A stretch of 64,000 nt of DNA from Leptodontidium sp. MPI-SDFR-AT-0119 (Eukaryota; Ascomycota; Leotiomycetes; Helotiales; Leptodontidiaceae), in the NCBI GenBank assembly GCA_020726505.1, contig JAHLEZ010000002.1, positions 744,001 through 808,000 on the forward strand. Reading direction: 5' to 3'. Positions 1-11,306 of this stretch are shown one piece after another. The translations under genes were made by a program, and so were the position numbers. Position 1 is the first letter of the stretch; every line of letters begins with the position of its first letter. The notes under the pieces were generated by a model, which saw only the letters and a list, made by a program, of their open reading frames with translations, had not been told where the DNA came from and did not search any database.

Positions 1-911
1 GCTGCGGTTTTGATACGGAAAAATGAAAGTGGAAAAGGTTTATTAACAGTGAGACCAATGGAGTGACCCCGTTGAAGGGTATTCTAAGTCACTGCTCTCC
101 GTCCATTCCCCGAACGCTCTTCCAGGCATCTCGGATACTTGCAAGTGAAACGTTGATCTAGAAGTCTGGCTGTTGTGTTGAACAGTGAAGCGCGACGATA
201 CCAGAAGCGGACTCAATCAGATCTATGTTTCAGAGCAGGTGTGAAGATCTATAATATTATGATCTGTCCAATTCCTATTTCAGTGAGGTTCTTTGCCTCA
301 AGGTCCCAAGCACGTGAAATATGTCCTGTAATCGAGGAGTCGAGAATCGGCAGTCACTGGCTTCACATCCTAATTTGAAACGAGATGGCGAGGTAGAGAC
401 AACGTAACTTTAAATATGAGGGAAATTGAAATGGCTGCATATTAAATATGACAGAAAATGTGGAGGGGACGAGTGCTTCGTTGGTGGCTTGCTTGTGCCA
501 AGAGTTGCATCTATTGGACGGGTATATGCAGTGTTACCCTCGATTTAGAGCCCATTTGCCCTCAACCTTCCAACGACACGGTCAGAGAACCCTTGCCAAA
601 GTGTCTTTCTAGGCATCTGCAGCCGCTAGCTGCCCTGTGTTCAATGGATCCCACGAATTCCAATCCTTGGTCTCAGTCCCCGTGGCTGCCTCCTCCAGTT
701 CGTGACCGCTTTTTGTCGCCATGCATCTTCTTGACCTTTAGTCTGATGGTATTTTCGACTTTCTTCCTACAAGAAAGACACAATTAGAAACCAAAATCAA
801 AATATAGTGAAATGTGATCGCACATTTAATGGAGAAGAGCTTGGATCATTGTGAAGTTTGGCTAATTCTTGGAGGCCTTGCTCTCTCTTTTCACGGGACT
901 GCCTTGCTCTT
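1..911. other. Intergenic, no gene recognised
   Basis: Only short open frames occur here, without recognisable domains. The longest (458-787, +) has a composition that looks like chance. The stretch next to 912 probably holds the 3' UTR of the minus-strand release-factor gene. I see no repeat or RNA gene. Confidence 0.5.
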
Positions 912-1682
912 TCATAGCTTTTCCTTCTGCCACTCGTTATGCTGCGCTATAATATGCTTCTTCTTCTTCTTCTTCTCCAATTGAACTTGATGCAAATGGC
1001 GCTTTACTTCTGCGGCATCCCATTTCATGCTGCTCGCCATCTTACATCTAGCAATTGTTTTGGTGTTACTGAAAGATGCGAACAGTAAACATTCTTGCGG
1101 TCTATTTGAAGCACAGCAGAGAATAGTAAAAAATACCTACAGGTGCTCAATCTTCTGCTTCTGTTCTGGTGATGTGACACCCGGCACCCTCTTCTTATAT
1201 ATCCGAGTAATCTCGTCATGGAGTCGAGTATGTGTCTCCTCTTTGTTGCCCGACTGACTCCGAGTGGTGTCACACTGGATGCTGATAGAGTCCGAAGAAG
1301 CAACGTAATAATTGCTGCTTCGTAGACCATGATGAAGGACTTTCGGAACGTGGCCTTGAAGGGCGTAAAGTGGCCAGACCGTTGTTGCTTTGGAACTCGT
1401 TCTGAGAGACTGTTAAAATTGGCTCATACACGCAACAATATGAGAAACGTACTTGTTGACTTTCTGACCGCCCGGCCCTGATGAGCGAGAATATGTCGTC
1501 TGGCCTATCTTAGCCGGTATCGTGGATTTACTGAATCGCTGAAACCATTCCCGTGCTGCATCGAGATCGGCTGCTTCGCTTTCGCTTCCAGATTGTGTTG
1601 AATAAGGCCTATAATTCTGGACGAGGCAAAGCTGACCCCTAAGCTGAGGAGAAAGAGACTGTAAAGCGCGATGGTGAAGCAT
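912..1682 (-). CDS. Mitochondrial class I release-factor-like peptidyl-tRNA hydrolase (ICT1/Pth4 type)
   Basis: Three exons on the minus strand (1682-1453, 1401-1141, 1047-912) give 208 residues with consistent phase. Exon 1 ends in the catalytic GGQ loop (SRSSGPGGQKVNK), and exon 2 continues with TSSKATTVWPL and a region resembling RF-1-domain proteins. The family hydrolyses peptidyl-tRNA on stalled mitochondrial ribosomes without codon recognition. The first ~30 residues (MLHHRALQSLSPQLRGQ...) look like a mitochondrial presequence, and 1682 is the first ATG in frame. The last exon encodes a very basic tail including six consecutive lysines from an AAG run, which fits the ribosome-binding basic tail of the family. 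The last intron (1140-1048) is less certain. Without it the protein would stop at a TAG just after exon 2. The gene diverges from the Nab3-like gene. Confidence 0.82.
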
Positions 1683-2431
1683 GGTAGCGACGACAAGAGC
1701 TCTAGGAAGACTGTAAACAAGAAGTAGCAACAGAAAGCAGATGACAAGAAACAATGAAGGGTGCTTGAAGCTTTATATTGACCGCTTTCACAACCGCCAG
1801 CGTTCAAGAATCAGCCAAGGATAATCCTACAATTAGGCATCTATTGCAATCGGCATAGTTATCAGAAAAGAAACGAGCTAGTGGACTTCTATCACAAATG
1901 CAAGGTGATGGAGGTCTCGGTTGAGGTCTTCACAGCCAAGCGAAGTGAATGTGGCGCTTGTCCCTGTCTGGCATAGTTGAAATCCTGCCTACCTAGCGTC
2001 CCGCAGGGATTGAATTCTGTCAGCTCGAAGCCTTTCATGTTCTGCCCCTCCTCCATCCAAACTACAACACTATGCAAACCCACGCAACCACCACAGCAAA
2101 GCCTTCCTCACCATCAAACCTGGCAGTCTTTCTGATGCACAGCCATCAGCGGTAGAAGAGACGCTCGACGTCAATCTCAGGCATTGTTTGGCCAAACCCT
2201 AGCTGTCAGAAAACCTCATTCGAGCGCCTTGAGCATCAATTCCACGCCGCATCCAGCAACACCCACCCACCTACATACTCGCACCTTTCTCCCCTTTCAT
2301 CTCACTGCTCTGAGCCATTTCCCTTCCCCTTGCCACTCTCATTGTAGCCTTGGAACTTTACCTCGATTCTCTCTCCAGCTCCACTTGCTTTGAGATTGCT
2401 CCTCAACCTTTTGTCGCCGCACAAAGCATTT
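1683..2431. promoter_or_regulatory. Divergent promoter region of the release-factor and Nab3-like genes
   Basis: About 750 bp lie between two divergent start codons. The part next to the plus-strand gene (about 2260-2400) is strongly pyrimidine-rich on the + strand, as is common in fungal 5' leaders. No specific operator was recognised. Confidence 0.4.
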
Positions 2432-5202
2432 ATGCTTCAAGAGGCTCCCGAGTTCTATACAAAGACTTTGTCACCAATTTCCCCCCTCCCAGTCCACCCG
2501 GCCGAGCCATCCAACGTACCTGTTCTTCGAAATCAGACCGATCCCATCTTCAATATGACTTCGACACATCTTGATCCTACCCCTCCCTCCCCAGCTGTAG
2601 CTGCGTCAGCAGAGCCCATTTCCGAGCCCATACCATCAGTGAAGCCCGATTCCCCATCAGCCGACTCGAGCTTTTCCGACGCATATAAGGAGGAAGCAGA
2701 GGAGGGAACAGAAGACAAGACGGACACAAATATCAACCAGAGCTCAGATGTCAGCGATGACTATGCTATGACATTTGACTCTGATGGAGAGGAACGCACA
2801 GATAGTCGGGATATAGCACAGGCAATCATTGAGCCAGAGCCAACATCTCTGCCTGTTCAGACTACTCTACCTTCTCCTCCCACTGCTCCAGTCGACATCA
2901 CCCTCGCTCAAAATGCCTTCCAGCCAGGCCCAGCTGCTCTCCCTACCCCTCCCAGCCCTTCTTCTACCCTCCCACATACCACCCACACATCCGAGGCCTC
3001 TAATGGCAGTACCACCCAAACCTCGACGGACGCGACAGATACTGCACCCGACAAATACGAAGCCATTGTGAGTGGCGACATAGATATTCAGCAACTGCTG
3101 GATAATATCACAGCCAATGCTGAAAAGAATGAACCAGCCGCTGCTGTCACTACACCAACTATCCAGCCATCTGCATCCCTCCCAAAAGCTAGCTGCGGGC
3201 TCCCCAGCCATTCCAGTCTGCCCCCACGTCCTAATATCCCCCAGAAGCGACCTTATGATGATGTTCAAAAATATCATGCGAATACTGCAGGTCTGCCACC
3301 CGCCGCTAGCTCATATAGACCTCCTGGTGTAGCTCCAGCTCTAGTCGCTGCTGGTGCTCCAGGTACGTCTACTGATCCTAGAGGCGGGCTCCCCCCTCCA
3401 CCCACAGCATCCTTCCGGCCTCCCCCCTCCACACTTAGTCCCATCACTCAGGCTTCGCAATCCGGGATCAATCGTTTGTCTTCTGCCCCAGGTCAGAAGG
3501 CTCAAAGCGTTGCATCTCAGGAAGAAGCTGATGAACTAGATGCCAAATGGGGTCCTGAGGTCCAGAAGGTTTATGACCAATTTCTCGAAAATGAGCGAAT
3601 GTACGTTACCGAAGGACTATGGGATAGATTCCCGCTCAACTCTCGGCTTTTCATAGGTATGCGACCAATGTTGTGAACATGCAAGACATAACTGATATTT
3701 TCAAACAGGAAATCTCCCTAGTGAGAAGGTCACTAAGCGAGACATTTTCCATGTGTTCCACCCTTATGGCAAAATTGCTCAGATTTCGATCAAGCAAGCT
3801 TATGGCTTTGTGCAATTCCACGACAGTTCAGCTTGCTTCTTAGCACTTGATCGTGAGCAAGGAGCAGAAGTAAGAGGAAAGAGAATGCGTAAGTTAGATA
3901 TTTATTAACTGTGAACCCTGTGCTAACCTTTGTATAGATCTGGAAATCTCAAAGCCACAGAAGAACACTCGCAACCTATCGACTGCCGGCCCAGCACCTG
4001 TCCGTAGATCAAGATCACCAGATTATTCCAGAGGAAGCATGCCTGACCGTGGTGGTCGCCATGCACAGGGAGGTCGAAATGGAGACCGGAATGGAGACCG
4101 GAATGGAGACCGATATGATAACCGATCTGGTCCCGTTATGCGATCAGATGAATATGGTCGTCCGTTGCGTATTCGAGATGATTATCGTCCTGTCAGACAA
4201 GTAACTCCACCAAGAGGAAACCCCCGCGGCCGAGATGACTATGCTCCTCGTCGGGATTCTTATGAAGGTCGTGAGAGACGCCGAAGCCGCTCGCCAAGTT
4301 TTAGCCATAGGGATAATGGACGATACAGAGAGAGAAGCTTGAGCCCTCGGGCTCGCGAAGCCATGGAGGATGATGACTTGCAGATTCCCCGACGTGACCC
4401 TCGAACTATTCCTGATGTTCAGATCATTCTAATGGACCAACTCGATCGGGCCTTTGTCTCCTGGGTGGAAACTGAGATGCGCAATCGAGGCGTCAACGTC
4501 GAAGTCATGTTTCTCAGTCCCCGACTACCGCTCCAAGCAGTCATCCGAAGACAGATCATCGAAGGAGTCCACGCTGTTTCGAAGCTCGATATGAGATCTC
4601 AGAACAACAGCAAGATCCCTCTTCAGGTCTTCGATCGCCAAGGTGGAGCTAACAACGTCCGTTTCGACGAGTATCAAGACCTTGAACCAAAGATTGCTGC
4701 AGAGCTTGTCCTCCGCGCCAAACACACCCCGCCACAAGTCCAACAACCACAAGCATACGCCCAATCGCAATATGCACCCATCCAGCCACCATATCAACAA
4801 CCAGCTCCCGCAGCAGCTACCCCCAATCTTGCCAGCATAGTCGGCCAATTAGACAACGCCACTCTGCAAAAGCTCCTCAGCACCCTCCAACCCCAACAGC
4901 AAAACGGCCAAGCCGTAGCAGCAAACTCCACTATTGATCTCGCTGGTCTGCTCGGTGGATTTGCACCACAACAACCACCACATCAGCAGCAGCAACAGCA
5001 GAGCTATCAACCCCAGCTCCAAGCACAAGCTCCTGTAGACCCATACGCAAATCTCGCCAACAACCCAGCCCTAGCTTCTCTCCTCGGAAACGGTGCTCCA
5101 GCTCAACGACCACAACCCGTACAAGCTCAAGCACAACCCGCACCACAGCAAATGGAGCAAGTCCAGAACATCATGGCGCAACTCGCTAGATTCCGGCAAT
5201 GA
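2432..5202 (+). CDS. nab3: Nab3-like nuclear RNA-binding protein (RRM)
   Basis: Exons 2432-3656, 3709-3888 and 3938-5202 give 889 residues. A second ATG at 2555 would give 848. The N-terminal ~370 residues are acidic, then Pro/Ser/Thr-rich. One RRM is assembled across both introns, with RNP2-like LFIGNLP and RNP1-like YGFVQF. An Arg/Gly/Asp stretch follows, with tandem NGDR repeats near 4078-4112, then an RS-like segment. A second conserved domain follows (about 4380-4720, ending in EYQDLEPKIAAELVLRAK), then a Gln/Pro-rich tail. The order acidic region, RRM, Q-rich multimerising tail matches Nab3. In yeast Nab3 works with Nrd1 and Sen1 in termination of non-coding transcripts and exosome handover. 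The Nrd1 partnership is not visible here and may differ in filamentous fungi. Confidence 0.8.
4078..4113 (+). repeat. Tandem 12-bp coding repeat (NGDR)
   Basis: About three copies of a 12-bp unit (GGAGACCGGAAT) lie inside the RRM-protein gene and encode repeated Asn-Gly-Asp-Arg. Length polymorphism would stay in frame. Confidence 0.75.
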
Positions 5203-5760
5203 ATAGCAACCCGCCAAGCTGCATTTGATCCAACAGTCACAGGATTTCCAGTCAGTCAGGCATTGCTGGAGCGCCCATTTTGCTTGATGATGTGGAGTTT
5301 TTGAGGGTAGATGGTTATAGTTCATGGAGTTTGGGGGCGTTCATTTGGTTTCATTTGAGTAAATGGTGGCAGGATTGCGGACGTGGTAATTTGCTTTCCT
5401 AAACTACTACTAAACTACTACTACATCGGAGGAGAGTTCTATGATACAGGATTCTTTTGAGCCTCCATTCAAAACACTTCACTCCCCCTTTTCTGCCTCT
5501 TCCTTTCCACATTAGTCTGGCAATTCCAAACGCCGCTCTTTGCAGAGGAATGCGAAAATGCAAATGTTAGTTACTCTATTCTACAGCTTTGTACATTGCG
5601 AATCTTGAGGGGTAGATCCGTAGACTTGCCAGCAAGCAAGTGACAAAAGTTACATTTTCCGTATTTTTGTGTCAATCGTGACTGTGACTGATTGGGTGGG
5701 ACGTGGTGCCCCATGAAGAGGTTATGAAGTTCTGATATCAAAGTAGGGCGGTCATGAGCG
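5203..5760. other. Shared 3' region of convergent genes
   Basis: These 558 bp separate the stop of the Nab3-like gene from the stop of the convergent LETM1-domain gene. They should hold both 3' UTRs and polyadenylation sites. A short direct repeat (AAACTACTACT, near 5401-5422) is the only local structure seen. Confidence 0.5.
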
Positions 5761-6888
5761 TCATAGCTTTACCTTCACATCTGATGCTTTTACCGGCCAA
5801 GCAGAAGGTCTAGTAAAGTTAGTAACATCCCCAAATATACCAGCAAAAGAACCATACCTAGTCAAAAGCAACCTCTCCACAGAAACCTTCTCCCTGGACT
5901 TTAACCAAGCGCTCAACTCGCTCTTCATGCCTTTCCCCTCCCTCCCAAGAACATCTACCCCTCTCTCCACAAGCGCCATCCTAACCTCCTCAACATCCAT
6001 ATCCTTAACACCCCCCGCCCTCTCGATCAACCTATCATCCATCTCCAAATACTCCACCCTCTTCACAACCCTCCTCCTCAAAACCCCGGTCGGCAACCCA
6101 GGCAACTGTCCGCCCAGATAATCCCACACACTCGAACACAACCCCAAACTCCAGCTGATATGCAACAACTGCATCCGATCCAAATCCCCCACCCCTCTCT
6201 TCCCTTCGGGCACTTTCGCAGTCAGGTTCCGGAACGATATCCTCCGCCTCTCCTCGAGTTTCGAGCGGTCGGACTGGATCTGTTTCGGTATTCTACACGT
6301 CCAGGGCACGATACTCGTCAACACAATAACGACTAACGGCGTTAACTCCCCACAGCAAATCAAAACCAGCGCGAACAGCGGTACGCGCTTCACATCGTGC
6401 CAGTTGCGCGCCAGGAGCTGGAACTCGGAGCGGGTTATGGCTTTGGCTTTTATGGCGTCTGGGAGGGAGGAGGAGTGGTTCGCATCGAGCCGGGCTTGGA
6501 GGGTTCGGGAAAGCTTGAAGTTCGTGTAGATGTTCTTGATGCCGGTTTTGTAGAATGCAATGTAGGCTTTTCCCAGCGCGAGGAGGTGCACTGCGAGGGA
6601 TTGGGAGGGTTGGCGAGTGGGTGGTGAGAGGGGTGCTGGAAGGGTTGTGAGGGGACCGTTGACTGGGTGGATTTTGACTTGGATGTCTTTGTCTTTGGGA
6701 AGGGTGGATGTGGATGTCGAGGCATATCGGAGGAGGAGAGTGGTTGTGCTTGAGCTTGGTCTTGGTCTTATAGCGGGGGAATTGGTGTGGAAGGAATTCA
6801 CGCAAGTGAAGCGTGGAGAGAAGCTGTTTTGGATTCTGCCCTTGTACTGGGAGGTGGTGCGCAGAAAGCGCAGGGTGGTGGTGTTCAT
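5761..6888 (-). CDS. LETM1-domain mitochondrial inner-membrane protein
   Basis: A single-exon gene of 375 residues. I start at the ATG at 6888; the open frame runs a little further upstream but without ATG. The N-terminus is rich in Arg, Ser and Thr and lacks acidic residues, as in a mitochondrial presequence. The central part (about residues 110-220) matches the LETM1 region: the YKTGIKNIY segment, then a basic stretch (TRSEFQLLARNWHDVKRVP) leading into a hydrophobic segment with the family-typical GE-TP turn (ICCGELTPLVVIVL). The C-terminal half is helical, with the RVEYLEMDDRLIERAGG segment of the LETM1 ribosome-binding domain. LETM1 proteins affect mitochondrial K+/H+ or Ca2+ exchange and ribosome attachment. 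At 375 residues without EF-hands this is a short member (LETMD1- or Ylh47-like). Confidence 0.75.
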   Translation of the reverse strand: MNTTTLRFLRTTSQYKGRIQNSFSPRFTCVNSFHTNSPAIRPRPSSSTTTLLLRYASTSTSTLPKDKDIQVKIHPVNGPLTTLPAPLSPPTRQPSQSLAVHLLALGKAYIAFYKTGIKNIYTNFKLSRTLQARLDANHSSSLPDAIKAKAITRSEFQLLARNWHDVKRVPLFALVLICCGELTPLVVIVLTSIVPWTCRIPKQIQSDRSKLEERRRISFRNLTAKVPEGKRGVGDLDRMQLLHISWSLGLCSSVWDYLGGQLPGLPTGVLRRRVVKRVEYLEMDDRLIERAGGVKDMDVEEVRMALVERGVDVLGREGKGMKSELSAWLKSREKVSVERLLLTRYGSFAGIFGDVTNFTRPSAWPVKASDVKVKL

Positions 6889-7773
6889 TGCATGGAACCT
6901 AGTAATGTAAAGAATAAAATACAATTGAGAACAAGAGAAGAGAACTGTACAGAGAGAGAGAAAGAAAGACCGTTTGTTTGTGAGATAGAGAGCCAGGCTA
7001 CGTGGAGGAAATAAAGTAAATTATTTCGTGACGTTGATGAGAGATCTACAGGGATTAAGTTTAGTGTACCCGCTGCTTCAACGGGTTGCAGCATCCCGCG
7101 GGTCCCGGACTTTGGGGCTCGGGATTGGATATACGTGCTAGTATGAGATGTTCTACTGTGAGAAGATATAGAAGTAAGTACTGTATGGATGAAACTCGGG
7201 TCTAGATCTGTTTGTGTCTGATATCAGGACTTCTGGTAGGCTCAATATTTAAAGTTAGACAATATTTAATTTCCAATCCATGAATGCCAGAGTTTTTTTA
7301 ATTCGCAGTAAACATCCAGTCTTCTATTTTAGATATCCCATCTTTATCATCCTTTCTTTTTATCAACTCCGCAATTTTCTACAGCTGTTCGGACTTGGTG
7401 TGAACATCCCTGTGAAGATCTCTTCGCCAAAGGTCTTGTTTTCCGAGCCAGCCAACCAGCGAGTGTCGAATTGCACCTCTCGAATCCGCGTTGGTTTCGG
7501 AGATCACATCACCTCCGGAAAGTCTGTCAACACCGGCTACAGTACAGTCTCTGGTAACTTTGCACTATCTGTCCTTCAGGTGAAATTGTTTTTATCTATG
7601 TTGGAGGAGTTGAGAACCGTAGAGTTGTCCTGATCGATTTATTGAGCTGGAAAGAATTTGGGTTGAAGTGCAATTGATAAGCATCGTCTCGCTAAAGAGT
7701 CTGGATTGGTGACTTGGACACCTATCCTCTCAAACACCAATTGCTCTCCATTGAGGAATACGCAACCTTCGCT
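6889..7773. promoter_or_regulatory. Divergent promoter region of the LETM1-domain and ferric-reductase genes
   Basis: The start codons are 885 bp apart and point away from each other. An open frame at 7280-7633 has no recognisable domain and is probably leader sequence. A GA-rich tract lies near 6949-6965. Confidence 0.4.
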
Positions 7774-9826
7774 ATGGCTTGGCCCTACAAAATCATCTTG
7801 GAACTCACCGAAGAGCAAAAACACAGCCGGCGAGTCCTCCTAGACAGATACGGAGTTTACGCTCAACTCTCCGCTCTCATCCCAATCCTGTGTTACCAGC
7901 TATACCGACTAGCAATTTGGGTCGCGTTCGCGAGACAGAGGTCCAAGGTTAGGTATTCTGAAGTTCCCAGCTCGCCTATCTCCAAGCATGGGAGGGATTC
8001 GAAGACGGGGGAGTTGGTGACGAGGTGGAGGGCGGTCAAGTGGTGGCTTGGTGGTGAACTTGCGGAGGGGTGGGGGATCAGAGGGCAATGGATTGCGGGC
8101 GTTGTTTGGGCAGGTTGGTTGTTGTTTTTGTGTGGAAAGGAGACGGGTGATGGTATGTTACTTGTTTCGTTTTGTTATGCTGTGCTATGTTATGTTTTCG
8201 CGTTATTTGGCTTGTTCTGAGTGGTTGAAATGGCTGGCAAGGTCCGGTCTGTTTCTATATTTCAAAATCTTAAGCTCTACTTTCATGTAATGCTGCTCTA
8301 TCGGCCACCTTCCCAGCTTTCTTTTTAAGATCCTTCTGCATTTTCTTATTTTGAAATTCTATGTGACTTTCTCGAGCCGTTGCTGGTCATGGGAGAGTTG
8401 TCTTGCACAACTTACCACAATGCAGGTCTAACATCAACCAGACTATCTCCACATTACCAAACGATTCGGAGTCGTAGCGGCTTCACAATTGCCAATACAC
8501 TACATGCTATCCATGAAGTCTCTTTACTCACCACTAGCATTCGCCTTCCGAACTTCTCATGAAGAGCTAAACACCTGGCATCGAATGACTGGCCGAATAA
8601 TCTACGGTCTCTTAATCTGCCACGCATCATGGTATATGAACTTTTTCATTCAAATTGGCGTTCTTCAAAAGCGTCTCGCAGCACCCGTTGTCATCGTCGG
8701 CGTCCTAGGTTTCGCCATGCTCACTCTCCTCGCCACCACAAGTCTAGAAGTGGTCCGCAGATGGAGCTACAGAGCATTCTTCGTCTGCCATCTGATCATC
8801 GGAGTAACTCTTATGCCCCTCCTCTTCTTCCACGCCAAGCCACTACGGATCTACGTAATCGAAGCATTAGCACTTTTCATCTTCGACATCGTATGCAGGA
8901 AACTCGATACCATCACGGGATTCGCGACCATCACACCAGTCCCCAACACCAAACTCGTCAAACTTACAATCCCAGTCCCGAAATCCAAGATCCACCGCTT
9001 CGCAACTGCTCCAGGACAACACGTGTATCTACAAATCCCACCTGAGAGCACACCAGCAAACACAAGCTCTCCATCCATCCACAATCTATGCTACAACCCC
9101 TTCACGGTCGCCTCCGTCTCCTCAACCGATGTCACGCTCGTGCTACGCACACTCCACGGCCCAACCACCAAAGCAATCGACAAGCTCTCACGGCTCAGCA
9201 AAGCTCGACCACCGCTCAATATCGAGGGGCCGTTAGGTTCGAGTCGCCATTTCCCGAATCTGGCGAGGGAGTATGATAGGATTGTGATGGTGGCGGGTGG
9301 AGTGGGCGCGACGTTCATCATGCCGATTTATAGATCTGTGCAGGAGCAGCTTGTTACGGAGGGGAAGAGTCCTGATCGAGCTACGTTTGCGTGGTCTATG
9401 AGGGCTACTGCTGAGGCTGGTTGGGCTGTTGGTGGTGATGTTGTTGATGGGGCTGAGAATGATGAGACTGGGATTGGAGCTGCCGATTTGTCTGATGATG
9501 AGAATCTGAAGATCTACCTGACGAATGGATTTCTCGCTGAGGGCAATCATGGGGATGAGGCATTGTTGCCTGTGGATGGTAGTGTAGAGATGGCGGATTT
9601 ACAGGGGGATGGTCAAAGAGGGGTGAAGGGTGTTAGCGTTACGAGTAGGCAGAGGCCTGATCTGAAGATTCTTGTTGACGAGGCGTTTCGGCTGGGGAGG
9701 GAGGAGAGTGTGGCTGTTCTTGTGTGTGGACCGAAGAGTATGGCGAGGGAGTTGAGGAAGCATGTTGGGACTTGGGCTGGGAGGGGGAGGGATGTGTGGT
9801 TTCATGATGAGAGTTTTGGGTGGTGA
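7774..9826 (+). CDS. Ferric-reductase-like transmembrane oxidoreductase (FRE/NOX superfamily)
   Basis: Exons 7774-8152 and 8442-9826 give 587 residues. The intron (289 bp) is the longest in the window, but phase and protein continuity support it. The ferric-reductase domain carries two bis-heme histidine pairs, H173/H187 and H243/H257, each 14 apart on adjacent membrane helices. The FAD-binding region has NPFTVAS, where most relatives have HPFT. The NADPH-binding part shows GGVGAT and a C-terminal CGP motif, ending in the family-typical aromatic tail (DESFGW). Such enzymes move electrons from cytosolic NADPH across the plasma membrane to reduce Fe(III) or Cu(II). The start MAWPYKI matches family members with a short N-terminus and no signal peptide. 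A low-complexity insertion (about residues 425-515) sits inside the NADPH domain. Iron specificity is inferred; no iron-regulon neighbour is visible. Confidence 0.85.
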
Positions 9827-10599
9827 TTTAGTGGATGGCGGTGAAATTGCGAAATTTCAAATTTAGGTAGATGGAATAGCACACTGGATGGCACATTGGA
9901 TGGTTTTGAATCTCTGATCTGGGATGAGCACTCTGTGACAGTCTTCCAACCAGCAACATGCAGTATTATGGGAACAGTGATGATAACTCGATAAGCTTAA
10001 TAACCATGGCCAAAGGACACAATGAAAACTTAGGTGTGTTGTATATAATATAGGTTGGGGCTCTACGGGCCAACGAGCTGGACTTGGTAAGTCTGCAGCA
10101 ATGAATTGGCATGGAGAGCTGTAGGGAATGCTCCTGTAAGATGAACTACCCAGGTAGCTAGATTGCCAAAGAAAAGCAGTAACAAGACGGGCTCCCAGTG
10201 TGGGGTTTTGATTGATCAGCTGTGTAATGTGAACGGAAAAATATTGTTCTCGAAATTGGGCAAGCTCTCTTGATCACTAGACTGGAGTTGGGTTGCGCCA
10301 TCTACCTGGTGCCAATTCAACAGCCATAACAATATCACTCTTTCATACTTGCGTTTGGTCATGAAGCATAGAGAACCGAACTTATAGCTGATGTATTTGA
10401 AAAGTGGGCAACACATATCGACTCTTACATATTTTCAGTCCGTAGGTATGTCTTAAGCCACGAAGCACTTGAATACAAAATAACACAGTTACTTGCACAT
10501 CCCACGCTTGCTTGAGTAGAATTTTCAACAAAAGAAGTTCCGCTCCGAACTCCAGCCTGCAGCAAAGTAAAGCAATCCATAATATCGTAACACATATCA
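9827..10599. other. Intergenic between convergent genes
   Basis: These 773 bp hold the 3' ends of the ferric-reductase and VanZ-like genes. Short open frames show no recognisable domain. Confidence 0.5.
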
Positions 10600-11306
10600 T
10601 CAATCAGCCCTCTTCTTCATCATCTCGCCATCCACATCGCCCGCACTACTCGCACTCGGCGTCTTCAGACCTTCTCCTTCCGCACTGTCCGTACCAGCCG
10701 TATGCTCATCCTCATCCCATCCATCTTCAAGATTCTCATCCCAATTATCCACCTCCTCCTCGACGCTCCGATGCGCCGCCACAGGCACAGCTCTAACCTC
10801 TCCACTCTCCTGCGCCCCCACACCCTCACCAAGCTCCAAATCCTCTTCACCAGGAACAGCCTGATAATGCTTCGCCAGGCGTTTCCTCTCCAGCATCCGC
10901 ATATGGTACCACGTACTCAAACCCAAGGCTGCCAGACTCCCCACCACATTAGCGACTATATCATAGAAGTCGAATTTCCTTCCATTGGGTAGAAATTCCT
11001 GCAGGAACTCTGAGCCGACTCCGAGGAGTCCCGTGCAGGTTATGAGCGTGAGATTCAGGGTGCGGCGCCGTGAGGTGTCTAGGATCCAGTAGAAGCAGGT
11101 CGTGAGGATGAAGAAGGTTAGGAAGTGTAGGAGTTTGTCGTCTATGATGGGGGAGATTTGGAGGGAGGAGAGGCCAGCGTAGGCGGCTGTTGCGGCGAGG
11201 AAGAGGAATGCTCCTGTGGGTGGGTGGGTTGGTTAGCTTTTGTGTCTTTCTTTGCTTTACTGGAGGGGGAGGGGAGCGAACCTGCGAAGGGGAGTCGTAT
11301 TCTCAT
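10600..11306 (-). CDS. VanZ-like domain membrane protein
   Basis: Exon 1 (11306-11282) encodes only MRIRLPFA plus one base. After a 68-bp intron, exon 2 (11213-10600) completes 212 residues. Four hydrophobic segments are visible: the N-terminus, DKLLHFLTFFILTTCFYWIL, the TLITCTGLLGVG segment, and DIVANVVGSLAALGLSTWY. The LLHF, GSEFLQEFLPNGRKFDFYD and NVVGSLAA elements follow the VanZ family pattern. The C-terminal ~90 residues are an acidic, probably disordered cytosolic tail (DNWDENLEDGWDEDE). VanZ-like proteins occur across Pezizomycotina with no settled function. The gene diverges from SPT7. Confidence 0.72.

Noticed and set aside
458..787. 109-codon ORF (+) near the window start
   Set aside because: No domain, Trp/Cys/Pro-rich chance composition, no conserved feature.
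1025..1330. 101-codon ORF (-)
   Set aside because: Out-of-frame shadow of exon 2 of the release-factor gene.
6293..6805. 170-codon ORF (-)
   Set aside because: Alternative frame of the LETM1-domain gene on the same strand.
7280..7633. 117-codon ORF (+) before the ferric-reductase gene
   Set aside because: No resemblance to a ferric-reductase N-terminus and no splice signal linking it.
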